Below, in pieces: positions 38,601-46,872 of a DNA stretch of 64,000 nucleotides. The first letter of the stretch is position 1; each line of letters starts with the position of its first letter. The notes below the pieces were generated by a model. That model searched no databases and was not told the DNA's origin. It worked only from the letters and a program-made list of their open reading frames with translations. The translations under genes and the position numbers were made by a program. This DNA comes from Paenibacillus hexagrammi (lineage in GTDB: Bacteria; Bacillota; Bacilli; Paenibacillales; NBRC-103111): contig NZ_CP090978.1 of NCBI RefSeq assembly GCF_021513275.1, positions 4,092,001-4,156,000 on the forward strand, written 5' to 3'.

Positions 38601-41600
38601 GAAGGTCATCTTCTTGCCGGTTGCGAGAGGCAGCGGCTGCATGTTGCCTTTATCACTGTACCAGCTCTTCACGTATGAGGGCTGATCCTCGGTCCTAGCT
38701 CTCTCAGCACTCGCCATATCGTCCTCAGGAACGAGAGGGAATACGCCGAAGGAATCATAATTGCCATCGCCGTTAGTATCAGCCTGGAAGCTCTTGCTGA
38801 TGAACTGTGACGGGGCAAATTGTAAGCTGAAGCCCGCTTTGCCTATAAGATCTGCTGGCAGAGGGTTGTCTAGCTTAACCGTAAGCTTGATACCGCCAAC
38901 TTCGGGCTCTGCCTTCAGATTGTAACTAACCGCAGGGTTGCCCTTTGAATCTGATGGAATAATCAAGCTCGCGCTGAGGGTATTGTTCACATCGTCAACC
39001 GTTCGGCTGTTGCGTACTGGAGGGATAGCACTATCCCACTTATCCGGAGCATTCAGCAGGCTGATGTCGCCGTTGGTGGCGATACGGCGTCCGGACTGGA
39101 TAAGCTCGATGCCCGCGTTCTTCTTGTCGCCGAGTGCAGCATCAAAGGTGTTGTCATACATGAACAGGTTGAAGCCTGGGGTCTGCAGATATCCATCTGT
39201 GGAACTCGTCTTCTTAATACTCATCATGAAGTTATTTGCGAAGTCCTTGGTTGGTGCTTGAGTCTCAATGGAGGGCTCATTGGCGATCATACTCGCAGCC
39301 ATACCTACAGAAATCCACTTAGACTGGTAGTTGATGATCGACTCGTTTTCAAACCACAGGAAGTTAAAGTCACCAAGTGATTCCACGAAATCTGGCGCAA
39401 AAGTGATGTGACCAGGCAGGATGGAACCGGGAATGAATGACTGGTCCGCACGGTTGCTGTTATAGGGTTTCAATTGGGACTTCGTGCCAACACCCGACAC
39501 CCACGAATTGTTGTTGGCAGGGTGTCTGCCCAGGATATAGTTCGCAGAGCGTAGCGTATACATCTTCAAGGAATCGATAGTTGGAAAGTATTTATACATA
39601 ATGGCTAGGCGCTGACCAAAGCCAATTATGTTCGGCGATCCGCCCCAGCCTGCTCCTGTGGTAAACTGCACTCCGAATGGATAGGTTATGGTAGGATAAC
39701 TAACCGTGGCCGCGTATTGAGTCACAGCATTTGCCACCTGAGTTCTATAGGCCTCGTCCATGAGATCCATGATGAACATGGCGTTGTATCTTGAACTTAT
39801 ACCGTTTGAGTTAAATGCAGTGGATGTTAGTGAGGATAAACGGTTCTTAAAATATTCAAACTTGCTGGTGTTGCCCACCTTTTTGGTCGCAAGCATCAGC
39901 TGAACCAGCGTATTCCATTCGGTGCCCAGATTCTCCGGCTGGGATGCTCTTTCCTTGTCCCATATGGCGAGTGCAGTGTTCAGGCATTTGGTCGCAAGCT
40001 CAGGATAATAATCATATAGTAAGTATGCGGCTCCTGCGATATCCGCTGAGGTGTTACCGGTTAGATTGCTGGTGAAGCCTCCTCCTCCCCCGGCGAGCAG
40101 TAATACTCGGTCGTCAGGTTTGCCAGAATATACGAGACCGCCACGCTCAACTGTTTCATTTGGGCCAAGGGTGGAGTCGTATATATAACCGTCGGTGTCG
40201 GAAGAAACATCGCCTAGATGAGTGTACTGGCGCAGAGTACGTAATTCCATTGTTCCGCCGTAGCCGCCGAGATTATCGATCTGTGCAAGGACATACTTGA
40301 TTCCGTGTGCAACCTGCTGCACAATATCAGGAATTCCGTCAGGCATATGCATCTGTACCACACCGCCTGTTTTGTCATCCCACTTAACAGATAACGTATC
40401 GCTGTTGTCCATATTGTTGAAAGCCTCGGCCGCAAAAATAAGGTCCTGAAGCACTTCGATTTCCCTGGAACCCTGAAGGTCAAAATCACCAGCGTCATAC
40501 CAGCCGCCGACATTCAGTCCAGGAATATGCTGCCCCGGCGTGATGCCTTTCTCAGTGATTGAAGCCGGCATAGTTGCTGGCATGCTCATACCGTCAAACC
40601 AGGAAGCACCTAGAGGTCCTATGCTACCGTCATCCATATGCGCTGCTCCATGCCAGATGCGGTCGCCGTCGCGGACTTCAATATGGTCCATTTGAACCGC
40701 AAGGAAGCCACTCAGAGCCGATTGCCAGGATTTATTATATACGTCGTCCGCAATCGGAAATACTTCGCTTTCTTTATCACCATACTTTATGACGTACATA
40801 CCCGTCTTAGTTTCGCTTGTAAAGTCGAAATTTACATATTTATACCGCTGCCATGATACGGGAGCAGTTACATTAGCGGTGTATACCACTTCCTTAGAAC
40901 CGTCTGCGTTTACATGAAGCAAGGACGCCGACAAGGGAAAGTTATTATCATATTTGTCCAATTCAATAACTGCAAACTTCTCCTGGTTGGGAGAATAACC
41001 AGCCTGGCTGAAAGCTATATTAGGCTCTCGCACCCAGTTCTGAACTACCTTGGGACGGATATGCCATTTTGCAACCGTGTCGCCTTTCTTGCCATCATTG
41101 ATCTGGTTACTGAGCACATACCAACCATTCTGCGCGCGGTCGCGACCGTCATACAGCTGGAGTTTGCCGGTATCAGAGGTAATACTGATATTATTCAGCT
41201 CGTCCTCAGCGGCAAATGTAAAGCCATATCCCTCGGCAAACGGAAGCGGCTGAGAATTGCCCCTATCTTTGTTCCAATCTTGTACGTACCATGACTGGGT
41301 CGGAAAGTTGGGACGCTCAACTTCGGATATTGTGCTCTGTGGATGGAGCGGGAATACTCCGAAGGTGTCATAGGGTCCGTTCTCTGTGGAGATTGCCTGA
41401 AATGTCTTGTTCTCAAATTTTGAGGGGATGAACTCCATGTTGAACCTGGCCTTGCCAGCCAGACTCGCTGGTAAATCCGAGGTAAGTACGGCTGAGAGCA
41501 ATACGCCGCCTGCCTCTGGGGTAGCAATCAGGTCATACTTGAGAGTTCCGTCCGTGGCTCCGTTGAAAGTCATCGGGCTGGTGATTGTGTTAGTCGTCAT

Positions 41601-41933
41601 GTCAAATATTTTAGTGCCACGTGTGGGCGCTGGAGTCGCGTCCCACTGCTCGGGAGTGGGCATATAGTGAATGTCGCCATTGGTAGCTATACGATTCCCA
41701 TGGAGAAACAGTTCGATTCCCCCCATGTGCTGGTCGCCGAAGACACCGGAAAAGGTGTTGTTGTACATAACTACATTGAAAGCATTGGAGTTTACCGTTG
41801 TGAGGTATCTGTTTGCGTCGGTTGAGCTGCTAAGAACCATGGGGAAGTTACTGTCGGAGCTCCCTGCGGCTTGTACGGGAAGAATGGCTCCGCTAGGCGC
41901 TACACCTAAAACCATGCTAACGCTCAGAGCCAT
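35679..41933 (-). CDS. Giant secreted tandem-GH9 protein with cohesin-like, FIVAR and dockerin modules
   Basis: 2,084 aa. Two related units (about 26-870 and 890-1720) each have an N-terminal beta-sandwich and a GH9 barrel. Unit 1 keeps VGGWYDAGDFDL (catalytic Asp pair, about residue 478) and a Glu in WFENESI (about 863). Unit 2 has VGGWYNPSGYDL instead and PDETGYS at the end, so it probably cannot catalyse. Then come a cohesin-like domain (about 1735-1880, VYAQDISLGYDPNIFEYVSV), two FIVAR repeats (GTQTGQYPQTAKDIFRAAID) and a type I dockerin (DINNDGNISVGDLAMVAYNYG; DVNRDNKVDIYDLSYVAYHI). GH9 enzymes cut beta-glucans. The annotated ATG has no good RBS. In-frame codons upstream encode SLKKKIVS, a normal signal-peptide start, so the true start (or a one-base error) probably lies near 41980. 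Confidence 0.88.
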   Translation of the reverse strand: MALSVSMVLGVAPSGAILPVQAAGSSDSNFPMVLSSSTDANRYLTTVNSNAFNVVMYNNTFSGVFGDQHMGGIELFLHGNRIATNGDIHYMPTPEQWDATPAPTRGTKIFDMTTNTITSPMTFNGATDGTLKYDLIATPEAGGVLLSAVLTSDLPASLAGKARFNMEFIPSKFENKTFQAISTENGPYDTFGVFPLHPQSTISEVERPNFPTQSWYVQDWNKDRGNSQPLPFAEGYGFTFAAEDELNNISITSDTGKLQLYDGRDRAQNGWYVLSNQINDGKKGDTVAKWHIRPKVVQNWVREPNIAFSQAGYSPNQEKFAVIELDKYDNNFPLSASLLHVNADGSKEVVYTANVTAPVSWQRYKYVNFDFTSETKTGMYVIKYGDKESEVFPIADDVYNKSWQSALSGFLAVQMDHIEVRDGDRIWHGAAHMDDGSIGPLGASWFDGMSMPATMPASITEKGITPGQHIPGLNVGGWYDAGDFDLQGSREIEVLQDLIFAAEAFNNMDNSDTLSVKWDDKTGGVVQMHMPDGIPDIVQQVAHGIKYVLAQIDNLGGYGGTMELRTLRQYTHLGDVSSDTDGYIYDSTLGPNETVERGGLVYSGKPDDRVLLLAGGGGGFTSNLTGNTSADIAGAAYLLYDYYPELATKCLNTALAIWDKERASQPENLGTEWNTLVQLMLATKKVGNTSKFEYFKNRLSSLTSTAFNSNGISSRYNAMFIMDLMDEAYRTQVANAVTQYAATVSYPTITYPFGVQFTTGAGWGGSPNIIGFGQRLAIMYKYFPTIDSLKMYTLRSANYILGRHPANNNSWVSGVGTKSQLKPYNSNRADQSFIPGSILPGHITFAPDFVESLGDFNFLWFENESIINYQSKWISVGMAASMIANEPSIETQAPTKDFANNFMMSIKKTSSTDGYLQTPGFNLFMYDNTFDAALGDKKNAGIELIQSGRRIATNGDISLLNAPDKWDSAIPPVRNSRTVDDVNNTLSASLIIPSDSKGNPAVSYNLKAEPEVGGIKLTVKLDNPLPADLIGKAGFSLQFAPSQFISKSFQADTNGDGNYDSFGVFPLVPEDDMASAERARTEDQPSYVKSWYSDKGNMQPLPLATGKKMTFAAEDNENRIRISSDSGDLSLFDGRNNTQDGWFILRTMIPANATEITWHISPDVKQDWTRKPNVAHSQVGYATDFSKVAVIELDPNFNAPTTAYVDRLNMDGTYTEIFSGEIGAPTSLARYTYRNFDFSSVKDPGMYVIRYAGERTDPFMIKKNVYDRSWQSSLSDFLAVHMDHMTVRESYRIWHKQTFADDALQAPLNMQWFGGWNLGTVTDSTYAPYEHIPGLAVGGWYNPSGYDLDTASNLSVIQDLALAFKEFGVDYDTFTMDHASSFVELHRMDGINDIQQQVKQGILQILGQIENVGFVFKGLKVPTLKQYAQSGDASKASDGFVYDSTLASDARYGLKSGKLDDRFAFVGTKDVEMQYDAAAALASAAYALKGFDDALAARCLTAAEKIWNTETLVTSGTQVAAEWRAAVQLLIATSGNKETYKQFITEVSALELSTVNFGMDGWKAARVLTYMDEDFKNQFKQALTNYLPVLDSQISNPFGVPVAGGNDSVLNIGVSMSVLNKYFPEIVSEKYTLSAANYILGTHMYNDTSWVSGVGTKSSKHGYGSNRADRYFIAGGIVAGTANVLPDFPEAVDDYNYLPDETGYSIETAAKWIIVGKAADTITTTTTPVDQTKPIVNISAASIVPPASNFIVGISLDSVPQNVYAQDISLGYDPNIFEYVSVEGANNNITVVDSKTTPGAVRIISVATDGLSTPSAAILNVTFKAKANASGNIAVTQAVLGTAPEGIEVEAVLSSKTIVVGTASEVNKAQLAASISSAETLYANAVVGTQTGQYPQTAKDIFRAAIDAAKAVYDNTSATQAQVDNQVTALDSSKNIFLSSVITGHGIDKTALAVAISSAESIYAGAVVGTQLGQYPQEAKDIFGAAINAAMSVYNNSNATQSQVDSSVAALHSAVIVFMSQVAYADINNDGNISVGDLAMVAYNYGKDSTDIDWEKVKRSDVNRDNKVDIYDLSYVAYHILDYK

Positions 41934-42049
41934 CGATACGATTTTTTTCTTTAAAGAGTTAATGATAAAAACACACTTCCTTTCATTTTTTTGATGTAAG
42001 ATTCTGGGCAGTCAAATGTTCTAAGCATCATTGAGTTCATTCGCTTGCT

Positions 42050-42107
42050 CTTACCCTCTCCTTTGATTTCGATACATTTCGTATCTACATTTGCACACAT
42101 TACCCCT
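42050..42107 (-). promoter_or_regulatory. Conserved operator/leader block of the GH9 gene
   Basis: It contains the imperfect palindrome GATACATTTCGTATC (42072-42086), followed on the transcript side by AAAGGAGAGGG and preceded by TGTGCAAATG. The same arrangement occurs upstream of the GH10 (46549) and GH3 (53033) genes. It lies about 139 bp before the annotated start. Confidence 0.6.
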
Positions 42108-42244
42108 ATTCAGATTGTGCCTAGTCATTGCCCCAAGTATCCACGGTTGAAGCATGGTTTTGAGTAACGCATCATAGTTTGCAATATTGGCCATCCGCAT
42201 CACCGAAGAACAGTTGCTGACTATTCGCTAAAGAAATGAATCAT

Positions 42245-42270
42245 AGAGAGGGAAGCGAGCCTCCCTCTCT
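42245..42270. repeat. 9-bp inverted repeat between GH10 stop and GH9 leader
   Basis: AGAGAGGGA and TCCCTCTCT. The T run is on the plus-strand side, so it is not a textbook terminator for the minus-strand GH10 gene ending at 42289, but it may still act as one. The rest of the 355-bp gap holds the GH9 leader. Confidence 0.45.
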
Positions 42271-42288
42271 TTTTCCGCTGAGTGCTAC

Positions 42289-45200
42289 TTATTCAAGTAT
42301 TTTCCTAGCCAATGCTGCAAGGTCCGCGATGTCGATCTTACCGTCGTTATTCAAGTCGGCATTCTTGTAGCTCGACCAGTCCAGATCAGCGGAGGTTTTG
42401 CCGTAGGCTGCCGCAACGATTGCCAGGTCACCAACGGAATAACGGCCGTCGCTGTTCGTATCGCCCGGCTGCGTGCGAATCACTGCATCGTTAAATGTCT
42501 GCAGGGCAGCATTCAACGTGCTTACTGCCTGCTCAACTTGATCCTGGGTTGCCGCAGCGTTATCCGCTACAGCCTTCGCCTGATCGATAGCTGCCTGCAG
42601 CGTTGCTTTGGAGCCCGCCGGATATTGGCCTGTCTGGGTTCCCTCAACGGCAGCGTCATGCTTGCTTTGTGCATCGGCGATTAAGGTATTGAGGGCTGTT
42701 TTATCAACGACCACACTGTTCAGCTGAACCGTATAAGACGTGCTCTGCAGTTCATTTTCAACGCCGGCTTCATCGGCAACGACTGCCTTGGACAAGGAAA
42801 TCGTAGCGGCTGCAGCCTGCGTATCGGATTTTGCTTTCCAGTGAAGCTTCAGAACGCTGCCGTCAAGATGAGCGTCTTTTCCAATTGTTGCTACAAGGAG
42901 CCGAACTTCCCCTTGCTTCTGAGCCTTGTCGGCAATCACGACTTCAGTCGGCTTCACGGATTCGGCCGATACGTATTCCAGCTGGCTCGGGTCATAAGTA
43001 AACGTTAAGTCCTGGGCATAAATATTTTGATCTATGCCGCTTAGGCCATAGTTCAGATCAAAGGCTGCTCCTTTAGCAGCTTCTGCTGGGCCTTCAAGAA
43101 CAGCGCTCTCAGGCGTAACCGTCACACGACTTACCGCCGTCTTATTGCCGTCTGCTGTTGTCGCCGTAATATCTGCATTTCCTGCAGCTATGGCATGAAC
43201 CGTTACAGTTGTCGTACCTGTTGAAGCGTCGTACACGGCACCCTCTACCGTTGCGACTGCCGTATTGCTAGACGAGAAGGTTACGGCCTTGTTGGATGCA
43301 TTTGCTGGGGTTATTGTAGCGATCAGGGTTCCACTGGAGCCCGCCGTCAAGCTTAATGTACCTTTATCAAGTGTGACACCAGTCACATCAACTTGAGGTG
43401 CTGATCCTTCCGATCCAGGTACGATTAAGTGAATAGGAGTACTTACTACATGGTTAGTTCCATCAGAAATCGTATACGTGTACGTGATTTCTCTTGCGTA
43501 GACAGGTTGAGTAACAAGGCCTGTTGCAGAGAGGATACTCGCATCACTTGAATCGTAGCTGATGGTATACGTTGGAGTGATGCTTTTCACGAGTTGTACC
43601 GTGTTTGATCCTTCACTAAATTGTACGGTTTCGGGTAATTGCGTTCTAACATATTCAGAAACTTTGGTTGCAGCATTCATTTTCATTTGAGCTGGAGTGA
43701 CCGGCAGTGCATCATTTATATTCAGTACCTGAACATATTCTACATAGGTATCAATTACTGGGCTACTAGCTGCGTTCTTCGTTGCGAATAGTCCCATTTT
43801 GGTATTGTTAAGGCTTGCATTAATTGCTGCACCTACATTTGTATAAGTAATACCATCCAACGAATATGAGCACTGGTAACTATCCCCAGTCTTAGCCATT
43901 CTTAGATAAATGGTTAAAGTGCCGTCTCCATTGGCATTAACAGCATTTGTTGCAGATGAAGAGAATCCCTGATTGACTTCACGTCCAGCTTGGACGATGA
44001 TGCGACTTCCGTTGTTTTCGGCATCCAGTTTTACATAGTTATCGTCATCCTGCCAAGCTAAGAACGCAAATTGTTGATAGGTTGCAGATGGTGCTACAGG
44101 ATAGTGGACCTTAGTAACAATATCCCAATCACCACCGGCAGGGGCTGTAAATACGTTATTCCAAGCGGCATTTGTTTGATAGATATCCCCCGTTAATGTA
44201 GGAAGACGTAGTCCCTTACCTTGTTCTAATGAGTAATTTGCAGCATCTGGTTTAAGAATTGTCCAGAAGTTCGACAAATTCTCAGATGTTGTATGAACAA
44301 AGTTGAAGCTTTCAGCCCGATAATTAAGCTTTATTGTATATGTCGTCTTTGCGCTTCCCATTGAAACATCAACCGTCGCCTGACCCGGCACTGCCGTTGC
44401 CTGACTGATATGAACGGAGACACCTGGATCTTTAGGGGTCGCCGTTATCTTGGGGATCGTCCCATAAGGAGCTAGCACATTGTAGGTGTAATTGTCTGGC
44501 GTAAATCCACTGACCTGCGTGCCATTCACCATAAGGCTGCTTAACGTGGTGTCAACCTCAAAGTTTACTGTATAAGTAGTCTGTTTGGTGCTATCACTTG
44601 ATGCGACTGTAATTACAGACTGGCCGGGGAGTTCCGAAGCTTGAGTAACTGTAACCTTCGCAGTGGAATCGGCTGCGGCTGCCGAAACCTGCGGTATCGT
44701 TCCCACCGGGGTCGTAATATGATATTCGTGTGTTCCCGGAGCGAAGCCGCTCAGCGGTGACCCGTTCACTGTGATATCCTTTAATGAGATCGTGGTGTCA
44801 GTCAATCCCGCTAAGGCTGCCGTCAACGCGTTTGTTGCGTCCTTCACGTTATTTAAGGCATTAAGATCATAGATTCTTACACCCAGAATATCATTGGCTG
44901 CTTTTCGGGCTGCAACAAAATTGTTCCAGCTGTCAGGAGTGTACCTATCCTTGGAGGAATCCAAATCCTGAGGAAGATTACTCAGCTGCTTTTTCAATTC
45001 GAAACGGGCTGCACTGCCGACCATAGCATAGTAGGACATCTTTGCCGTATAGTTTGTATTTCCCGTGCTATCGGCCGACATGAAGATATGCGCACCCTTG
45101 TTGGAGTTGAACGTGCTCGAATCACTCACTCCGTCAAAGGCGTACATGCTCAGCTTGCCGCCATTGCCCTTGCTGTTCTCGAGCAGGAAATCAAATTGAT

Positions 45201-46437
45201 TCGCCTGCCAATCAGCCTGCTCTCTTTGGATTTCAGGCAAATTCGCCATGGCAGCCGTCCAGCCGTTTCTAACCAGTGCCACATGTGCGTTGGGCGTGTT
45301 ATCCCAATTCGTTTTCGTCCAGTTCGGATTCTTCGATCCGTCCGGCAAATAGTACGGAAGTGCGTTCGGATCATAATTCGGATTGGCCACAAGATCGGAA
45401 CGTGTGTCGGATTCGGTAAATTGGATTTCATCGCTAATGGCGGCGAACTTATTGAAGGTCTCTTTAAACACGTTCACGTCGAGTGAAACCGCGTTCCTGT
45501 TCTGCATACCCACGACAAAGGTTGTGCCGTCTTGCTTCATCTGCTGGTAGATAGGCGTCAGCATAGTAACGGTCGCGCTGCGCTTTGGCTCGTAGGGTTT
45601 ATCGGCGTCGTAAAAGTCATTGTATACAAACGTCCAGTTTGCTCCCAATGCTTTGTTGTATTTCGAGGCAGATGCAAATGCCTGTCTGACAAACTCGCTC
45701 TCTGCCAGGATCCTGTCTTCACCGGTCAGATCCGGTCTTTTGAAAATGCGGCCCCAGTTGCTAACTTGGTAATCGCCATCATTTCGGATATAACCTGTAT
45801 AGTCGTCAATGGCTTCGTTGACTACATCCCATGAGTAGAGTACGTCGTCATAAGGAGCGAATTTTTCAAATACCGCTTTAATATAGGAATCGATTCTAGC
45901 CAGCATAACCTCCCTGCTTGCCCAGGGCTTAGAGGTTGAAAATCCTTCATGGAAGAAAGCCTCGGGCGTCTGGTTGTGCCAAAGGAGCGTATGACCTTTG
46001 ATCTTGACCTGATCATTAGGCCCCCGGGTTTTGTTTAAATTCCTGACATTGTTTAAAAAAGTCTCTTGAGAGGTCGTTGACGCAAGTACGGCGGTCTTAT
46101 TTGCCTTATCAATCGCAGCCGCACGCTCTTCATCGCTGGAATAGGCTGCGTTTAAAGCGCTGTTATATGCTGCAGCCGACTGGCTGGAGCCGAACAGAGC
46201 TGACGGCTTAAATTCATTAGCCGGACTCCAACTGTCATAATGATGCTGCAGCATGCTTTGCGGATCTCCACCCCCAAAAAAGCTGCTCATCCCCTGAAAC
46301 GAACCGAACTTAAAATAGTTTTGAAAAGTCTGATAAAGCGATGGAAGCTCAGGCTGATAGCTTGCCGAAGCAGGCTGAACTAAAAAAGTCATCAGCATGG
46401 TAACCATAAGTGATAATGCTATGATCTTATTTCTCAT
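42289..46437 (-). CDS. Giant secreted GH10 xylanase with cohesin-like, FIVAR and dockerin modules
   Basis: 1,382 aa. Signal peptide to about 25. The GH10 domain carries HTLLWHNQTP, the acid/base Glu in WDVVNEAID (about 207) and the nucleophile in IQFTESD (about 341). A helical FIVAR-like stretch, two cadherin-like beta-sandwiches (LKDITVNGSPLSGFAPGTHE), a concanavalin-like domain of the beta-xylosidase C-terminal type (about 710-900), an Ig-like and a Big_2 domain (VTGVTLDKGTLSLTAGSSG) follow. The end is cohesin-like (IYAQDLTFTYDPSQLEYVS), FIVAR (GTQTGQYPAGSKATLQAAID) and dockerin (GDTNSDGRYSVGDLAIVAAA; DLNNDGKIDIADLAALARKI). GH10 enzymes cut xylan. The last 680 residues are almost identical to those of the GH3 protein encoded next to it. 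Confidence 0.9.
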   Translation of the reverse strand: MRNKIIALSLMVTMLMTFLVQPASASYQPELPSLYQTFQNYFKFGSFQGMSSFFGGGDPQSMLQHHYDSWSPANEFKPSALFGSSQSAAAYNSALNAAYSSDEERAAAIDKANKTAVLASTTSQETFLNNVRNLNKTRGPNDQVKIKGHTLLWHNQTPEAFFHEGFSTSKPWASREVMLARIDSYIKAVFEKFAPYDDVLYSWDVVNEAIDDYTGYIRNDGDYQVSNWGRIFKRPDLTGEDRILAESEFVRQAFASASKYNKALGANWTFVYNDFYDADKPYEPKRSATVTMLTPIYQQMKQDGTTFVVGMQNRNAVSLDVNVFKETFNKFAAISDEIQFTESDTRSDLVANPNYDPNALPYYLPDGSKNPNWTKTNWDNTPNAHVALVRNGWTAAMANLPEIQREQADWQANQFDFLLENSKGNGGKLSMYAFDGVSDSSTFNSNKGAHIFMSADSTGNTNYTAKMSYYAMVGSAARFELKKQLSNLPQDLDSSKDRYTPDSWNNFVAARKAANDILGVRIYDLNALNNVKDATNALTAALAGLTDTTISLKDITVNGSPLSGFAPGTHEYHITTPVGTIPQVSAAAADSTAKVTVTQASELPGQSVITVASSDSTKQTTYTVNFEVDTTLSSLMVNGTQVSGFTPDNYTYNVLAPYGTIPKITATPKDPGVSVHISQATAVPGQATVDVSMGSAKTTYTIKLNYRAESFNFVHTTSENLSNFWTILKPDAANYSLEQGKGLRLPTLTGDIYQTNAAWNNVFTAPAGGDWDIVTKVHYPVAPSATYQQFAFLAWQDDDNYVKLDAENNGSRIIVQAGREVNQGFSSSATNAVNANGDGTLTIYLRMAKTGDSYQCSYSLDGITYTNVGAAINASLNNTKMGLFATKNAASSPVIDTYVEYVQVLNINDALPVTPAQMKMNAATKVSEYVRTQLPETVQFSEGSNTVQLVKSITPTYTISYDSSDASILSATGLVTQPVYAREITYTYTISDGTNHVVSTPIHLIVPGSEGSAPQVDVTGVTLDKGTLSLTAGSSGTLIATITPANASNKAVTFSSSNTAVATVEGAVYDASTGTTTVTVHAIAAGNADITATTADGNKTAVSRVTVTPESAVLEGPAEAAKGAAFDLNYGLSGIDQNIYAQDLTFTYDPSQLEYVSAESVKPTEVVIADKAQKQGEVRLLVATIGKDAHLDGSVLKLHWKAKSDTQAAAATISLSKAVVADEAGVENELQSTSYTVQLNSVVVDKTALNTLIADAQSKHDAAVEGTQTGQYPAGSKATLQAAIDQAKAVADNAAATQDQVEQAVSTLNAALQTFNDAVIRTQPGDTNSDGRYSVGDLAIVAAAYGKTSADLDWSSYKNADLNNDGKIDIADLAALARKILE
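42292..44331 (-). repeat. 2.04-kb direct repeat, copy 1 (3' half of the GH10 gene)
   Basis: Nearly identical to 46876-48915, with a constant offset of 4,584 bp from end to end and so no net indel. It encodes the concanavalin-like, Ig, Big_2, cohesin, FIVAR and dockerin modules. Differences are scattered point changes. Confidence 0.9.
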
Positions 46438-46513
46438 CTTGATTTCCTTCCTCCTATATGAGATACATTACTGCAATCTGTTTCTCCACCATATCATCCG
46501 ATAGTAATTCTCG

Positions 46514-46540
46514 AAGAGGGCTAAAAAATAGCACCCTCTT
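46514..46540 (-). promoter_or_regulatory. 5'-leader hairpin of the GH10 gene
   Basis: AAGAGGG...CCCTCTT with an inner GCTA/TAGC stem lies just downstream of the palindrome at 46549-46563. The GH3 leader has a related CCAAAGG...CCTTTTGG hairpin in the same place. Confidence 0.5.
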
Positions 46541-46548
46541 TAGGTTTT

Positions 46549-46563
46549 GATACATTATGTATC
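46549..46563 (-). promoter_or_regulatory. GATACAT-T-ATGTATC palindrome upstream of the GH10 gene
   Basis: 7-bp perfect arms around one base, 112 bp upstream of the start at 46437. It is one of three related palindromes upstream of the giant genes; a shared regulator is inferred. Confidence 0.65.
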
Positions 46564-46699
46564 AGTCATTGCATACCCCCTCTTCATTCAGTGGTCATCC
46601 TCCAAGTGTCTTCAAGTAAATGTCCCCATAAGCTTCAATTCATGATCTTGTCTATCATTTGTTCATGTTCCGCTTTCCCCCTCTATTGGTTAAACGAAC

Positions 46700-46713
46700 T
46701 GATACCGCTTACA
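46700..46713 (-). promoter_or_regulatory. cre-like site upstream of the GH10 gene
   Basis: TGATACCGCTTACA fits the cre pattern. It lies about 265 bp upstream of the start, in a block of about 250 bp that is homologous to the upstream region of the GH3 gene (around 53208). Confidence 0.5.
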
Positions 46714-46731
46714 ATATTTATTGTATCAGCG

Positions 46732-46761
46732 TCAAAAGCGGGCCGCTATGGCGGCGGCCCG
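46732..46761 (-). terminator. Terminator after the GH3 gene
   Basis: GCGGGCCGC and GCGGCCCGC form a GC-rich stem, followed by TTTT on the minus strand. It lies about 110 bp after the stop at 46873 and inside the upstream region of the GH10 gene. Confidence 0.75.
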
Positions 46762-46872
46762 CATTCTTTTGCCTCCTATCAGCATTCATTTAACCCAGTA
46801 TGAAAACGAACACAATCCTTTTACAGTGTCTAGCATTAATCTGCGCTTGCCAAAATTTGCTGCTAAGTTTCA

